A stretch of 64,000 bases of DNA from Paracentrotus lividus (Eukaryota; Echinodermata; Echinoidea; Camarodonta; Echinidae): the NCBI GenBank assembly GCA_940671915.1, contig CALNVZ010000641.1, positions 3,413,238-3,477,237 of the forward strand, read 5' to 3'. Within the stretch, counting starts at the first letter, position 1. Every line of letters begins with the position of its first letter. Under the pieces are notes generated by a model. The model was not told the origin of the DNA and did no database searches. It saw nothing but the letters and a program-made list of their open reading frames with translations. Below are positions 52,662 to 63,450 of the stretch, piece after piece. The translations under genes were made by a program, and so were the position numbers.

Positions 52662-53530
52662 AGGAAAGGATAGAAAGAAGGAGAAGAAAGAGGAGAGAGA
52701 GAGAGAGCGGGAATGAGAAGGAATGGGGGACACAGCAGATAAAGATGTATGAAGAAGAAAGCACAAGTGGAAAGTACCAGGAACTGAATGAAGGAAAGGA
52801 TAGAAAGAAGGAGAAGAAAGAGAAGAGAGAGAGAGAGCGGGAATGAGAAGGAATGGGGGACACAGCAGATAAAGATGTATGAAGAAGAAAGCACAAGTGG
52901 AAAGTACCAGGAACTGAATGAAGGAAAGGATAGTAAGAAGGAGAGGAAAGAGGAGAGAGAGAGAGAGCGGGAATGAGAAGGAATGGGGGACACAGCAGAT
53001 AAAGATGTATGACGAAGAACGAGAAGGGAAGAGAAAAAGAAAGGTGATTGAGTAGGAGTGGGAGATGCATCATGATAAGTTGTACAAAAAAGGGGGATAT
53101 CCTATTGGAAGTTACTATGAACTGAATGAATGAATGTGTAAAGATGGACAGAAGGGGAAGAAGATGAGAGAGGAGAATGAGAAGCAATTGGAGGCACAGC
53201 TGCAAAAAGAACAAAACAGGAGGAGAGCACAAGTGGAAAGTACCAGGAACCAAATAAACAAATGTGTAAAGATTGACAGAAGAAGAGAAAAGATAGATAG
53301 TAGGAGAATGAGAAGGATTGGGAGACGCAGCAGAAACAGATGTATAGAGAAGGAACAAAAAAATAAAAGTTTAAAATGCTTGGGATAGAATGAACATGCA
53401 TGTACAGAAAGACGGAAGTAGAAGAGGGAATGAGGATGATATAAAGGAGAAGGATGAGAAGGAATGGGAGAGATGGATGAAAAATACATATGAAGAAGGG
53501 AGAAAACACAAATGGAAAATACATATACAT
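52576..53530 (+). repeat. tandem array seeded by the PAN2 C-terminal codons
   Basis: The end of the coding sequence (from about GATGAAAAAGAATGGGAGTC to the stop) recurs as units of 130 bases at about 52711, 52841 and 52971. More decayed units follow at about 53178, 53309 and 53455. Each keeps GARAAGGAATGGG, ATGTATGAAGAAG and AAGTGGAAAGTACCAGGAAC. A GAGAGA spacer is new. The array is probably 3' UTR; the long minus-strand frame over it is spurious. Confidence 0.92.
53355..53360 (+). terminator. possible PAN2 poly(A) signal
   Basis: An AATAAA within GAACAAAAAAATAAAAG lies 0.7 kb after the stop. It is inside A-rich repeat DNA, so it is weak evidence. Confidence 0.25.
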
Positions 53531-54261
53531 GTACTTATACCAGAAACTGAATCATTATTATGTGCAAAAATGGACAGAAAGAGTAGAGGGTAAGAGGACA
53601 ATCAAAAGGAAAAGGTGCTATATTGGAAAAAGGGAAGGATGAGAGAAAGAGGAAACATAAGGGAAGAGTAAAAATGTACAAGAAACAGAATGGACAAAAT
53701 CATGAAAATATACGAAAGGAGAAAAGAGATTAAGATATTTTTGCGAGAATGATTTAATATGGGCCAAAGAAATTGGACCTAAATATTTGGTACATGCATC
53801 TCTGAACAAAGTTCATCTCTGAAAGAGTCTCTGCTAGTCAGTTGACTTTACATGTCCACACAATGCCTAATGAACATTGCCTGATAGTGCTTCTATGTAA
53901 ATACTACCCGTCAATCAATAAGATAAACGTCGATTGATATCTAAATATTTACAGTCCCCTGCCAACAGTGGGATGTTCACGTATTGTCTATTTATACAAC
54001 TGCTCTTCAAACAGTATCATACAGTCCTTCATGAATTATCGGTTAAAAATTGATGTTTTGGGCTTTGTCTACGCATGCTGTCACCAAGCTATTTTGTGTG
54101 GCGGGAACACGATTTATAGCTTGTGAATTGTAGATAAATATGGATTTTTATTAGGCCTCGTTCAAACAATATCCTGTTTAACGTCAATTATTGATCAAAC
54201 ATGAATGTTTTTAATAGGATTGCGTCAATGCCTACTATCATCTAGTCATATTGTGTTCCGA

Positions 54262-54442
54262 GTGGTGCTTCACCAGTCATTCTCAAAGTTACGAACAAGA
54301 GTTATGAACAATTTTAGAAACGACTGGAACATGTTGGTGGGTGCTATAGTAATCACATTCTTTATAATCGAGCACAAGAACTGATCACCAGTTGTTTGTA
54401 AAGTCATTCATAACCAATGAACCACTTGGTGAAACACGGCCC
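54262..54442. mobile_element. MITE with GTTTCACC-type ends, copy 2
   Basis: GTGGTGCTTCACCAGTCATT at the left; AAAGTCATTCATAACCAATG and TTGGTGAAACACGGCCC at the right. It sits between the first and second units of a tandem array. Confidence 0.7.
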
Positions 54443-54445
54443 AGG

Positions 54446-54598
54446 AGAGTGTTTCATGAAGTGACTTGTCGGACGTTTTATCTGACAAACTGTTATAAGC
54501 TACTGAAATGCTTGCATCTGATTGGCTGAGAGCAAATTTGTCGGATGAAACGTCCGACAAGTCCTTTCATGAAATGCCCCCCCCCCCCCCCCCCCCCC
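54446..54598. mobile_element. 135 bp MITE family, copy 4, ending in poly-C
   Basis: GTGTTTCATGAAGTGACTTG at the left; the right end GTCCTTTCATGAAATG continues into 22 C. It interrupts a tandem array. Confidence 0.85.
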
Positions 54599-55547
54599 GG
54601 TACCTAATTTAGAGCTAATTCAGGGCATTGTGAATTATAGGAAAACATTTATTTTTATCTGGCCATGTTCAAACAATACCGTGTTAAACATGAATTATTG
54701 ATCAAATATGAATAGGCTGTGTCCGTGACTACTGGCATCAAATACAGTTTTACACAATATTGTGTAAAGGTAATTTAGAACTTTTTCAGGGTATCATGAA
54801 GTACATGTGAACATCAATATTTATTAGGCATTGTTCAAACAACATCGTGTTAAACATGAATTATTGATCAAATATGAATAGGCTGTGTCTGTGACTACTG
54901 GTATCAAGTAATATTGTTTAAAGGTAATTTAGAACCCTTTCAGGGTATCATGAATTCAAGCTGAACATCGATATTTATTAGGCAGTGTTCATCAAATAGT
55001 GATCAAATAAGGATGTGTGTTAATAGGGATGTGTGTTTAGGCTGTGCCAATACCTGTTCTCACTAAGACATACATGTACATGTATCATGTTCAGTTACCT
55101 AATTTAGGTATTATGAATATTAGGTAAGCATGGATATTTATCAGGCCATGTTCAAACAATGTCATGTTAATTTGTCAATTATTGATGAAAGTCAAATATT
55201 ACATGTACATGTATGTTGATTGGCCATGTCAATGACAGCTGTTACTAAGTCACACTGTCTAATTATAAACCAGCCTGTCACAGACCACGGGAAGCAACAC
55301 AGAATGTGTTAACAATTTTTTTGTTGGCAAATGACTGCTCTCAACCCGGTCAAGGGGCTCTATGCCACCACCTATGCATTCCAGTGCTCTGTAAAGTAAA
55401 GAGTTACGATCGATTGCAAATTTGAAATGATTTTTCTGATTGGTTCCGAGTGAGGCTTTTATGCAAAATAGTGCATGCAACAAGATTGCCTACTATCAAT
55501 TTGCATTTTTTTTTTTGGTGATATGGGGTCCTGAATATAAACACTTC

Positions 55548-56620
55548 CCAAAAAGTTTCGCAAATCGATTTTGGGCCATGATAACTTTTAAGGTGCGCTA
55601 AAGTTATTTCTGATTTTCGTACCATTGGAGAGATAATTTATTCCCCTTTTTTATTGGTATCATATTTGTAATGAGTGTGTCATGCTTAAATGCACAGAAT
55701 ATCAGAATATGGAGAAAAGTAAAACGTCGAATATATAAAATGTAAAATGCACTTTTATTGATCACATTGGAGTTCTTCAACTCGACTTTAAACCCTTATA
55801 ACTTTTGGGGTAATTTATCATTTTTATTGAATTTGGACCATTGTCAAGTTCAGTTATTCCTCTTTGTATTGATACAATGTACCTAATTTGTCATGGTGAT
55901 GTCATGCCTGGGTCTACAGAACACCTGAATACCCCCTGAATGCAAGGCGAAGCGACAGATAATGTTCAACTTGAATGTTCTGCCACACAAATTTGGACCT
56001 TGATACATTTTAATGTGGGTTTTTATCACTATCAATTTTTATAGCATTGAAAAGTTCATTTATTCTTTTTATTGATACCATATTTGCAATGGTAACATCA
56101 TGATTGAATGCACATAATTCCTGAATATATAGCAAAAAAGTGAAAAGTTGCAAAATGCATTGTTATTGCTCAAATTCAGTAACTCGCAACGGACAATAAC
56201 ACTCACAATAGGCATTCAATTTGCAAAATTTGACTTCTGACTTGTCTAAGATTCAGGTGATCTGTGCATACACGAACAATACTATTGTTACAATTAGGGT
56301 ATCACCGAAAAGTGGAATAAATGAGCTGGAAAATGTTATAAAATTCAATGAAAATTAGAAAATACCCCAAAAGTTACCAGGGCCTAAAATCGGGATTTGG
56401 AATTCAATTTTATCAATAAAAATGCATTTTGCAACATTTGACTTTTTACTTTTATCCATATTCTGATATTTTGTGCATTTAAGCATGACACAATCATTAC
56501 AAATAGGATATCAATAAAAAGTGGAATAAATTATCTTTCCAATAGTGCGAATATCAGGAATAACTAAAGCATATCTGAAAAGTTATCATTGTCCAAAGTC
56601 GATTTGCGAAACTTTTTGTT
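55548..56620. mobile_element. long inverted-repeat element
   Basis: CAAAAAGTTTCGCAAATCGA at the left faces TCGATTTGCGAAACTTTTTG at the right. Inverted similarity continues for about 250 bases (AGAGATAATTTATTCC facing GGAATAAATTATCTTT). Further internal relatives of the same block are near 55860 and 56050. Confidence 0.8.
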
Positions 56621-57550
56621 AGGGTTGTATAAAGAATCATCTAGCCATATTTTTTTTACTAAAAGTATACTGGTAATATATTTTAGCCATTTCTGGATAA
56701 AATTTGCTCTAACAATGAATTAGTAATATAATCATAATAATTTCAGCTGACAAAGTAGTTAAGTATTCAAAGCACCATCTCTGATATATTCCTTTAAATG
56801 AGATGAGAATAAATTATAACATTCCTTCTGTTTACTCTTGCCTCTCATACAACCTCCAAGAAAGCCAAGCCTCCAGACTGGAAAAGAGAAAGTGGGCTGC
56901 AGTTGTGTCTCCTAAATTACAGTAAAATGAGGCCGTTTCTCGAAACGTCTTAAGTCTAAGCAGTCAAAGCGTAGCACCCCAATTAAGATCGCCGAAGCTT
57001 TCGCGCCGTCTGCCTAATTTGTATAAAATAGACAATTTGTATACACCAAATCCACTAGAGAAGTGCCTCGGTTGAACAACGATATCTCGCCTTAAACACC
57101 ACCAAATGAATCAAACCAAACGAATGTTTTACTAGTAAGACATCTTCTTACTAATGATAAAAATAGTATCGGTTAGAAGCTGTATTTAGATTGTTTAATC
57201 TAGGCTTTAATGAAAATTCCCCAAAAGAAAGAAAAAAACCTTTAAAATAACTAATTAATTTGTATCTTTCCCACCATTGCCCAAGAACGACACTTTAGTA
57301 TGAGATTAATTATTATATTTCGAAACCCTGTCCGAAGTATCTTCTCCTAATATGTCTTCCCACGGTTATGTCGGGAAAAGGTTGATGTCAAAGTCATTTA
57401 CAACACTTCCTTAAAAGTAATACGACGTAGTCCCATGTACTAAATGCAATATCGTTTTTCATACCTGTAGTCCCACGAACAGTCACACTCGCTACCGATG
57501 GCAAGTTCGGTAGAGCGCATGCGCAACTGACCGATGCGCTAATCCGATCG

Positions 57551-57622
57551 TTGTCATTGTCATTGTCGTATTGTCATTACCCTTGCCATTGTCATTGGCA
57601 TTGTCATTGGTCATTGCCGTTT
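57551..57622. repeat. TTGTCA hexanucleotide repeat
   Basis: Roughly eleven imperfect TTGTCA/TTGCCA units lie immediately beside a hairpin element. Confidence 0.85.
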
Positions 57623-57628
57623 CCAGGT

Positions 57629-58222
57629 TTAAAGTCCTAGACCGGACCGACAAATGAAATAGCCAAAAACGAAAGCTAATATGCTATATAATACGACAAT
57701 TCCAAATTAAGGCGTTTTTATTGTCCATCTAGAAAGTATTTAATTAAAAAGATGACCGAACCTCAACCAGGCCACCCCTCCCGAATACTTGTAAAATTAC
57801 CCCTAATTTAAAAGTGCGAGTGATGACGTCAAAAAATGTTAATGGAATGCTACAGCAGTCCTGCGGCTAGGCATGATTGCGTTTCGCCTTTAGAAAACAC
57901 GTTTCTATTGCTATGTCAGGACAATAGACGCCCTGTGAGCTAGAATTCTATTGTTATGAAATGAAAGGGCAAAGTCAATCATGCCTGGCCACAGGACTGC
58001 TGTAGCATTCCATTAACATTTTTTGACGTCATCACTCGCACTTTTAAATTAGGGGTAATTTTACAAGTATTCGGGAGGGGTGGCCTGGTTGAGGTTCGGT
58101 CATCTTTTTAATTACTTTCTAGATGGACAATAAAAACGCCTTAATTTGGAATTGTTGTATTATATAGCATATTAGCTTTCGTTTTTGGCTATTTCGTTAG
58201 TCGGTCCGGTCTGGGACTTTAA
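57629..58222. mobile_element. TTAA-flanked foldback element
   Basis: TTAAAGTCCTAGACCGGACC at the left faces GGTCCGGTCTGGGACTTTAA at the right. Arms of about 260 bases are almost perfect inverted copies, for example AATGCTACAGCAGTCCTG facing CAGGACTGCTGTAGCATT, around an 80-base centre. Confidence 0.9.
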
Positions 58223-59133
58223 CAGCGAAGTATAGCATTTTTGAAGGTAGATTTATAGAAAACTGCTCATTGCCCAAACACAAAAATAAAGAGGGAGCGA
58301 GAGTGATGTTTAAAGAATATTAATTTGGTAATTGTTTTTATATTCATTTTTTCCCAGACTTGTGTCGGGAAAAATACAAAACCTATTTCTCGAGTCCTTT
58401 GAAACAGATAAATGCTCGTACCTCATAGAACACTCACATGTTTGTGATGGCATTTTATAAGAAGCATGATATTATCATTTTTTATGTTCTCTGAAATTAT
58501 CATGCATTTTGGTGCACAAATAAAGGAGATACAGGCAGGTAAAATTTACATGATTTTTGCTCTTCCCTCAGCTCACGGCTTTGGTAGCCGTTAAAAATTC
58601 AAAAGCTTTTACCACTGAACAAAGGGCATAATTGGGGTCCTACGCCGAGACTGTAAGTTCTTGGACTTACCCATAGGGACACGTGTTGTAGAATTAACAT
58701 GCGTTTCAATGGGATGTCCACGAACTTAGACTTGTGACGGGTTAGAGAAACAGTCCCCTGGCTGGATGGAAGTTGTGTTGGATGTTTTTAAAGTAAAATG
58801 TAAATACTCTAACAAGTCCTTTGAAATATCATGTACAGTTTCTACATCTTTAATGTCTGTTGTTAAAAATGTACATACTATGTAATATTGTCTTGAGATT
58901 ATGTTCTCAAAAATTAATAAATACATACAAGATTGTGTAATTGTATGTTTGTGTATTTGTGATATTATTTATTAGATTTTTCTATTGAACAGGAGTGTAA
59001 AAGGGAGTTGTTGAATAGAAAAGAGGAGTTCTAGAAAGAAAAGGAGTCCTAGAAATAAAGTTTCAGAAAGAAAGATCTCTTGAAAGAATAGAGAATTTCT
59101 ATAAAGAGAAGAAGCGATTTAGAAAGTAAAGAA

Positions 59134-59589
59134 TTAAAGGGGAATCCAACCCAAGGAGAGAATGAACCTCACAGGAAAGAGGAAAATGAGAGGAGCAATC
59201 TAAAAAAGTTTCATCAAAAAGTTTGCACAAATTTTAAGATTTTCTCCATTTTCTTTCGAAATATGTCTTCTTTACTTCTGAGCTCAAAATATGTCATGGG
59301 AAAATATATTTCACACAACATATGTTGAGCTCAGAAGGAGGTAAGATATATTTCGAAAGAAAATGGGGGAAATCTGAAAATTTGTGTACAAAACGAATGG
59401 AGAGTTGTCCATAAGATCGGCCATTTTGAAGCCAATTTGAGGATGCCCATAGAAGGAACAACTAGACTTTTCAAACTTCCATAGCTCTCTTATTTTATAA
59501 CCGATTTTGATGAAACTTATTTCAGATTGCTCGTCTCATTTTCCTTTCCTGTAAGGTTGATTCTCTCCTTGTTTTGGATTCCCCTTTAA
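59134..59589. mobile_element. TTAA-flanked foldback element with AGGGGAATCC ends
   Basis: TTAAAGGGGAATCCAA at the left faces TTGGATTCCCCTTTAA. Inverted similarity continues through GAGAGAATGAACCTCACAGG and AATGAGAGGAGCAATCT. A second inner inverted pair is TTTCTTTCGAAATATGTCTT / ATATATTTCGAAAGAAAATG. Confidence 0.9.
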
Positions 59590-60395
59590 TGAAAGAAAAG
59601 AGGAATTTAAAAAAAAAATATATATATATAAATAATAAAACGAGGAATTCAATGAAGCAAAAAGTTTTTAAAAATGAAGAAAGAAATACACCACACAAAC
59701 ATCTTTTATAACTTCCTATTACAGCTGATTTATTCAGATTCCTTATTCATATGCAACAGAAAGTACCACAGCAAACATTGTGACAAAATAATGAATCCTT
59801 AAACATGATAAGTTTAAGAGTTTCAACGGAAAAAAATTAAATCTGAGTAAAAACATTAAACTACATTGTATACAAAATTTTTAAATTTGGGTCTTGATTT
59901 TGAAGGATATTTGATTTTTATTTGATCGTTTGCACCTTCTCACAATCACGCACTGAATTACATGTATAAATAAATAAAAAAGATGATAAAAAAATAATAA
60001 TGTACAATGTAACACTTGAGATAACACTCATTTCAAATATTTGCCTTTTTGAAATGTAATTATATGTACCATAATGTACATGTATTCTCAATAAATATTG
60101 GATATTGTTGATTTCATAATTAAATAGAATAATACAAATCATTTCAACTTTGGTCGAAGTCAATATCTAATAAGTGCAACCAACACCTGGCAATAGCTAT
60201 ACATGTAGCCCTTTAACATGATTCACTCATGCATTGTGGATTGATAGTGGAAGAATTAAAACAACCTCAAAATCTGAATGACAGAACTCATCGAGATAAA
60301 GTGTGTCACAGGAAAGTCATGAGTTGCTACATACAACCATCAATCGTTGACAACATTTGCTCCTGTGACAATTGCTCTGGGCTTTATTTCGTCTA

Positions 60396-60806
60396 AAGGC
60401 GGGCTCACACTATGCGACCATGCTGCGGTACGATTTTTCAAGATAACTTTAATATCATTTGACACAAACATTCAAACAAGGAAATTCATAATGTACAAAG
60501 TTGTGGGTATTCCTATGAATATCAAAATTGAATTTCAAGTAGATTGCGAACCCCCTTCTCTGTATAAAATCTAATTGTTTCCAAATCGCAGTGATGTCAC
60601 TGCGATCTTGCAATTTTAAGGTAATTTGACCTTTACTCCTCATTAAAGACTCGCATTGGAACAAAATTTTGATAAAATTGTTCCTTTACAATTTTTACAT
60701 CTCATAAGAGAACTTTGCATGATTCAAAAGTTGCATTAATAATGCAAATTACCATTTGTTTAAAAAAAATCGCACCGCAGCAAGTCGCATAGTGTGAGCC
60801 CGCCTT
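60396..60806. mobile_element. MITE with AAGGCGGGCTCACACTATGC ends
   Basis: AAGGCGGGCTCACACTATGC, GACCATGCTGCGGTACGA at the left faces TCGCACCGCAGCAAGTCGCA, TAGTGTGAGCCCGCCTT at the right. It has about 37 bases of inverted terminus. Confidence 0.9.
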
Positions 60807-60810
60807 AAGA

Positions 60811-60885
60811 TTTAGGGTTGCAATAGGGTTTTAGGTTACTTTTAGGGTTAGGGAAGGGTATAGTGTTAAATCCAGGGTTGAAGTT
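60811..60885. repeat. degenerate TTAGGG-like stretch
   Basis: TTTAGGGTTG, ATAGGGTTTTAGG, TTTTAGGGTTAGGGAAGGG and CAGGGTTG occur close together. It is weak and may be chance. Confidence 0.4.
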
Positions 60886-60930
60886 GGTCATTCGACTGGT
60901 GTGTGGAATTTGCAGTGGAGCAAGTGTCCT

Positions 60931-61146
60931 GGGGGGTGTTTCACAAAGAGTTAAGTACACTTAAAAATCGCACTTAAATACCTAGTTGCGTGCGGTATAT
61001 TACGCATCACTTCATTGGTCAGAACACGCCCAGGGCATGCGCGCCATCGAGAAGTCTATCAATTAGATTGCGCGTTCTAAAAAAGGATGCGCACAGACGT
61101 TAAGTGCGACTTTAAGTCTACTTAACTCTTTGTGAAACACCCCCCT
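60931..61146. mobile_element. MITE with GGGTGTTTCACAAAGAGTTA ends
   Basis: GGGGGTGTTTCACAAAGAGT, TAAGTACACTTAAA at the left; GACTTTAAGTCTACTTAACT, CTTTGTGAAACACCCCC at the right. The inverted ends exceed 35 bases. Confidence 0.88.
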
Positions 61147-61151
61147 GGAAT

Positions 61152-61960
61152 CAGAGATGCCAACCTTCGTCAACAAAAACGACTATTCTTAAAAGGAAAA
61201 AAGAGAGTATTTTTTGACCAAAAAAAAGAGGATTTAAAAAAAATTCTCTCACCATAATTCGCCGACAAAGTAGCGCGTCACTTCCTGCATGGGTCAAGTA
61301 GCTTTCCTTGACGATGGTTCACGCACTTTCATTAGCAACCAATTGATACATGCAGTAAGCATATGACACGAAACACCGATTTTGTAGACGGAGATTTCTT
61401 CAAAATTTTGCGTAAATAGGATATAAATAGGGTGAATTGCTTTGCAGCAGACTGTAATCATACTAGTGAGAGTCATTATTGCAGTTATTTTCGATTTCCA
61501 AAGAAGGAAAAATCCAATTACAAATTGTCGGTGTGTTGAGCAGGTGGTGTTTTGATTGTAGCGTGAACCCGTTACTATGGTTCCGACCATTTGACCGTGT
61601 TCGTGACGTAATGACTTTGTCGGCGAATGATGGCCAGCCTGCAGCTGTCGGATAGCACATGAAAAAGATGTGATATTTGGGCCAGGAAAATCTACTCATC
61701 TGGTCATTCTAAAGGATCATGCAGGCCCCAAAACGAGCATGTCTATGGAAAGCAGATTGTGCATAATACACAACTAAATGTATGGCACATATTGTATGGA
61801 TATTCAAAAAAACTTTTAAAAAACATACAAAACACGTATTGTCTTATTCATAATAAAAAAAGGAACAAATATGCAAAAAAAAAAAGTAACGGCTTATTCA
61901 TAGCAAAAAGAAGCAACAAAGACTTAAAAAAAAAAAAAAAAGGAACAGTTGGCATCTCTG
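61152..61960. mobile_element. hAT-like non-autonomous element carrying a broken THAP motif
   Basis: CAGAGATGCCAAC at the left faces GTTGGCATCTCTG at the right. Both borders carry TGGAAT (61146-61151 and 61961-61966), a six-base target duplication. CAGAGATGCCA is a typical hAT end, although most hAT elements duplicate eight bases. The interior contains a THAP-like fragment and A-rich tracts, and no transposase. Confidence 0.8.
61432..61533 (+). pseudogene. THAP zinc-finger-like fragment
   Basis: The frame reads VNCFAADCNHTSESHYCSYF then RFPKKEKSNYKLSVC and a stop. C-x4-C near the start and the FP word after a basic stretch are the THAP signature. The Trp and second His/Cys part are lost beyond the stop. 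It is probably a relic of a transposase or a captured THAP gene. Confidence 0.55.
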
Positions 61961-62499
61961 TGGAATCCATCAATTAACCAACTAATATTATATTGTTAGA
62001 GTGAGAGCCCCCTTGATTGTGTCAATATATATATACTTAATCTCAAGTTCAGACATGTTACTTGCACCTGCCGTCAAGTCACGCCTTTATTTGTTCTCAA
62101 AAAGTACGACACGTACAAATAATTAATCCTGATTCCTTGACATAAATGTCGATAAATCCATATTTTGTGATATCAATATTTTTCCTACACCAGCTGTTGG
62201 TAATCCATAATTAGGTTGATACAGTAAACATTTTATATCAGAAATGTGAAACAAAGTCTCCTCCTCTCTTCATTTACCTGTTTAGAAATATTGATCTAGG
62301 TTAGACAAAGAATAAAACTGCCAATGAACATTGCCTTATTGACACCCACGTACATGTACAGTACATAATATTCCATCAAATATTTCTTTCCATTTTGTTT
62401 TCTATTAATAGAAAGATCTGGAAAATGTGCAATTTATTTGTTAATTACATTAAACATTAAGAGTAATTTGTTAAATTTGTTAAATTTGTAATACCTGAA

Positions 62500-62690
62500 G
62501 ACTTAATTTTGTTCTAAATTTTGTTGATATACCTTGGGGATCATCCCGACAAGCCTCTTGGCTTTTTATGATTCCCCCATATCTTTTACAATGTACAAAA
62601 TGACTATATATGTTTTTTATTAACATGTATTGTAAATATTTTATTGTTTTTATGAAAAGAATGGAAATAAATGAATTGAATTGAATTGAA
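62500..62690 (+). mobile_element. LINE 3' tail
   Basis: GACAAGCCTCTTGGCTTTTT, then T-rich sequence, and a terminal AATAAATGAATTGAATTGAA repeat form the 3' end style of CR1-like retrotransposons in marine invertebrates. Confidence 0.65.
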
Positions 62691-63103
62691 ACATGCATAC
62701 AAACTTTTGGTTATTGTCAACAGCGAGAATTCCATGAAAAATAAAAAAAATTGTTTTATTATAAATTTTCTAATCTAAAATTCAAAGTGGTTCATATGAA
62801 AAGAACAGTGAGCAAACTACATGTACACATGCATGTTGAAACTGCTCATTTCAGCAAATCAGTAAAAAGAAAACAGTGCCCCTCTCGTATTAGTTGCTCT
62901 AACTACTATATGTATGTGTTCAAATTATTTTAGAGACAATAGGGTACGAATCAACAATGCCTAAATACGACCAGCCAGCTGATATTACAATATATTATTA
63001 TAAATTTCAAAGTTCTTCTGTCCAAGAGTAGCATATTAAAGCACAATCAATAAACAGCATGAAATACATTAAAATATGGCACTGATTAATATACATGTAC
63101 ATG

Positions 63104-63450
63104 TCTACATTGATTATAAAACGGAAACTACATTATGAAGTCAGCTCTTTTTCGTTTGAGAGCACAATATAACACATTAATTTGAAGTTCTGATTATAAG
63201 ATAATGACATGAATCACATATTGATTGTATTGATTGTAAATTATTATTGCATTAAACCAGGTTTATATTGATTATAAAAATGAAACTACATTATGAAGTC
63301 AACTCTCTTCCTTTTGAGCACGATAGAACACATTTCTCATCAATTTGAAATTCTGGTTATAAATGTAGGATAGAGGGATGAAATAAATTCATTGCAAATG
63401 ACATGAATCATATAGTGATTGCAACTTATTATTGCATTAAACCAGGTCTA
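63104..63450. repeat. two-unit tandem duplication
   Basis: TTGATTATAAAA, AAACTACATTATGAAGTCA, ATGACATGAATCA and TTATTATTGCATTAAACCAG recur in order about 160 bases apart. Confidence 0.85.

Larger units (their letters stand above)
54100..55257. repeat. tandem array of about 160-base units, interrupted by two MITEs
   Basis: At least five units share ATTTATTAGGC (or close), the GTTCAAACAAT word, TTAAACATGAATTATTGATC and GGCTGTGTC-like blocks in order (starting about 54140, 54650, 54820, 54970 and 55130). Two MITEs (54262-54598) separate unit 1 from the rest. Confidence 0.8.

Noticed and set aside
52294..53358. Minus-strand open frame of 354 codons, Ser/Leu/Phe rich
   Set aside because: It is the complement of the purine-rich tandem array derived from the PAN2 C-terminus plus the last exon; the repeat period keeps it open. 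No protein family character.
56850..56930. Possible exon with CLSYNLQESQASRLEKRKWA
   Set aside because: No splice sites in the right phase and no family match.
60811..60885. Interstitial telomere array
   Set aside because: Units are too degenerate and few; listed only as a weak repeat.
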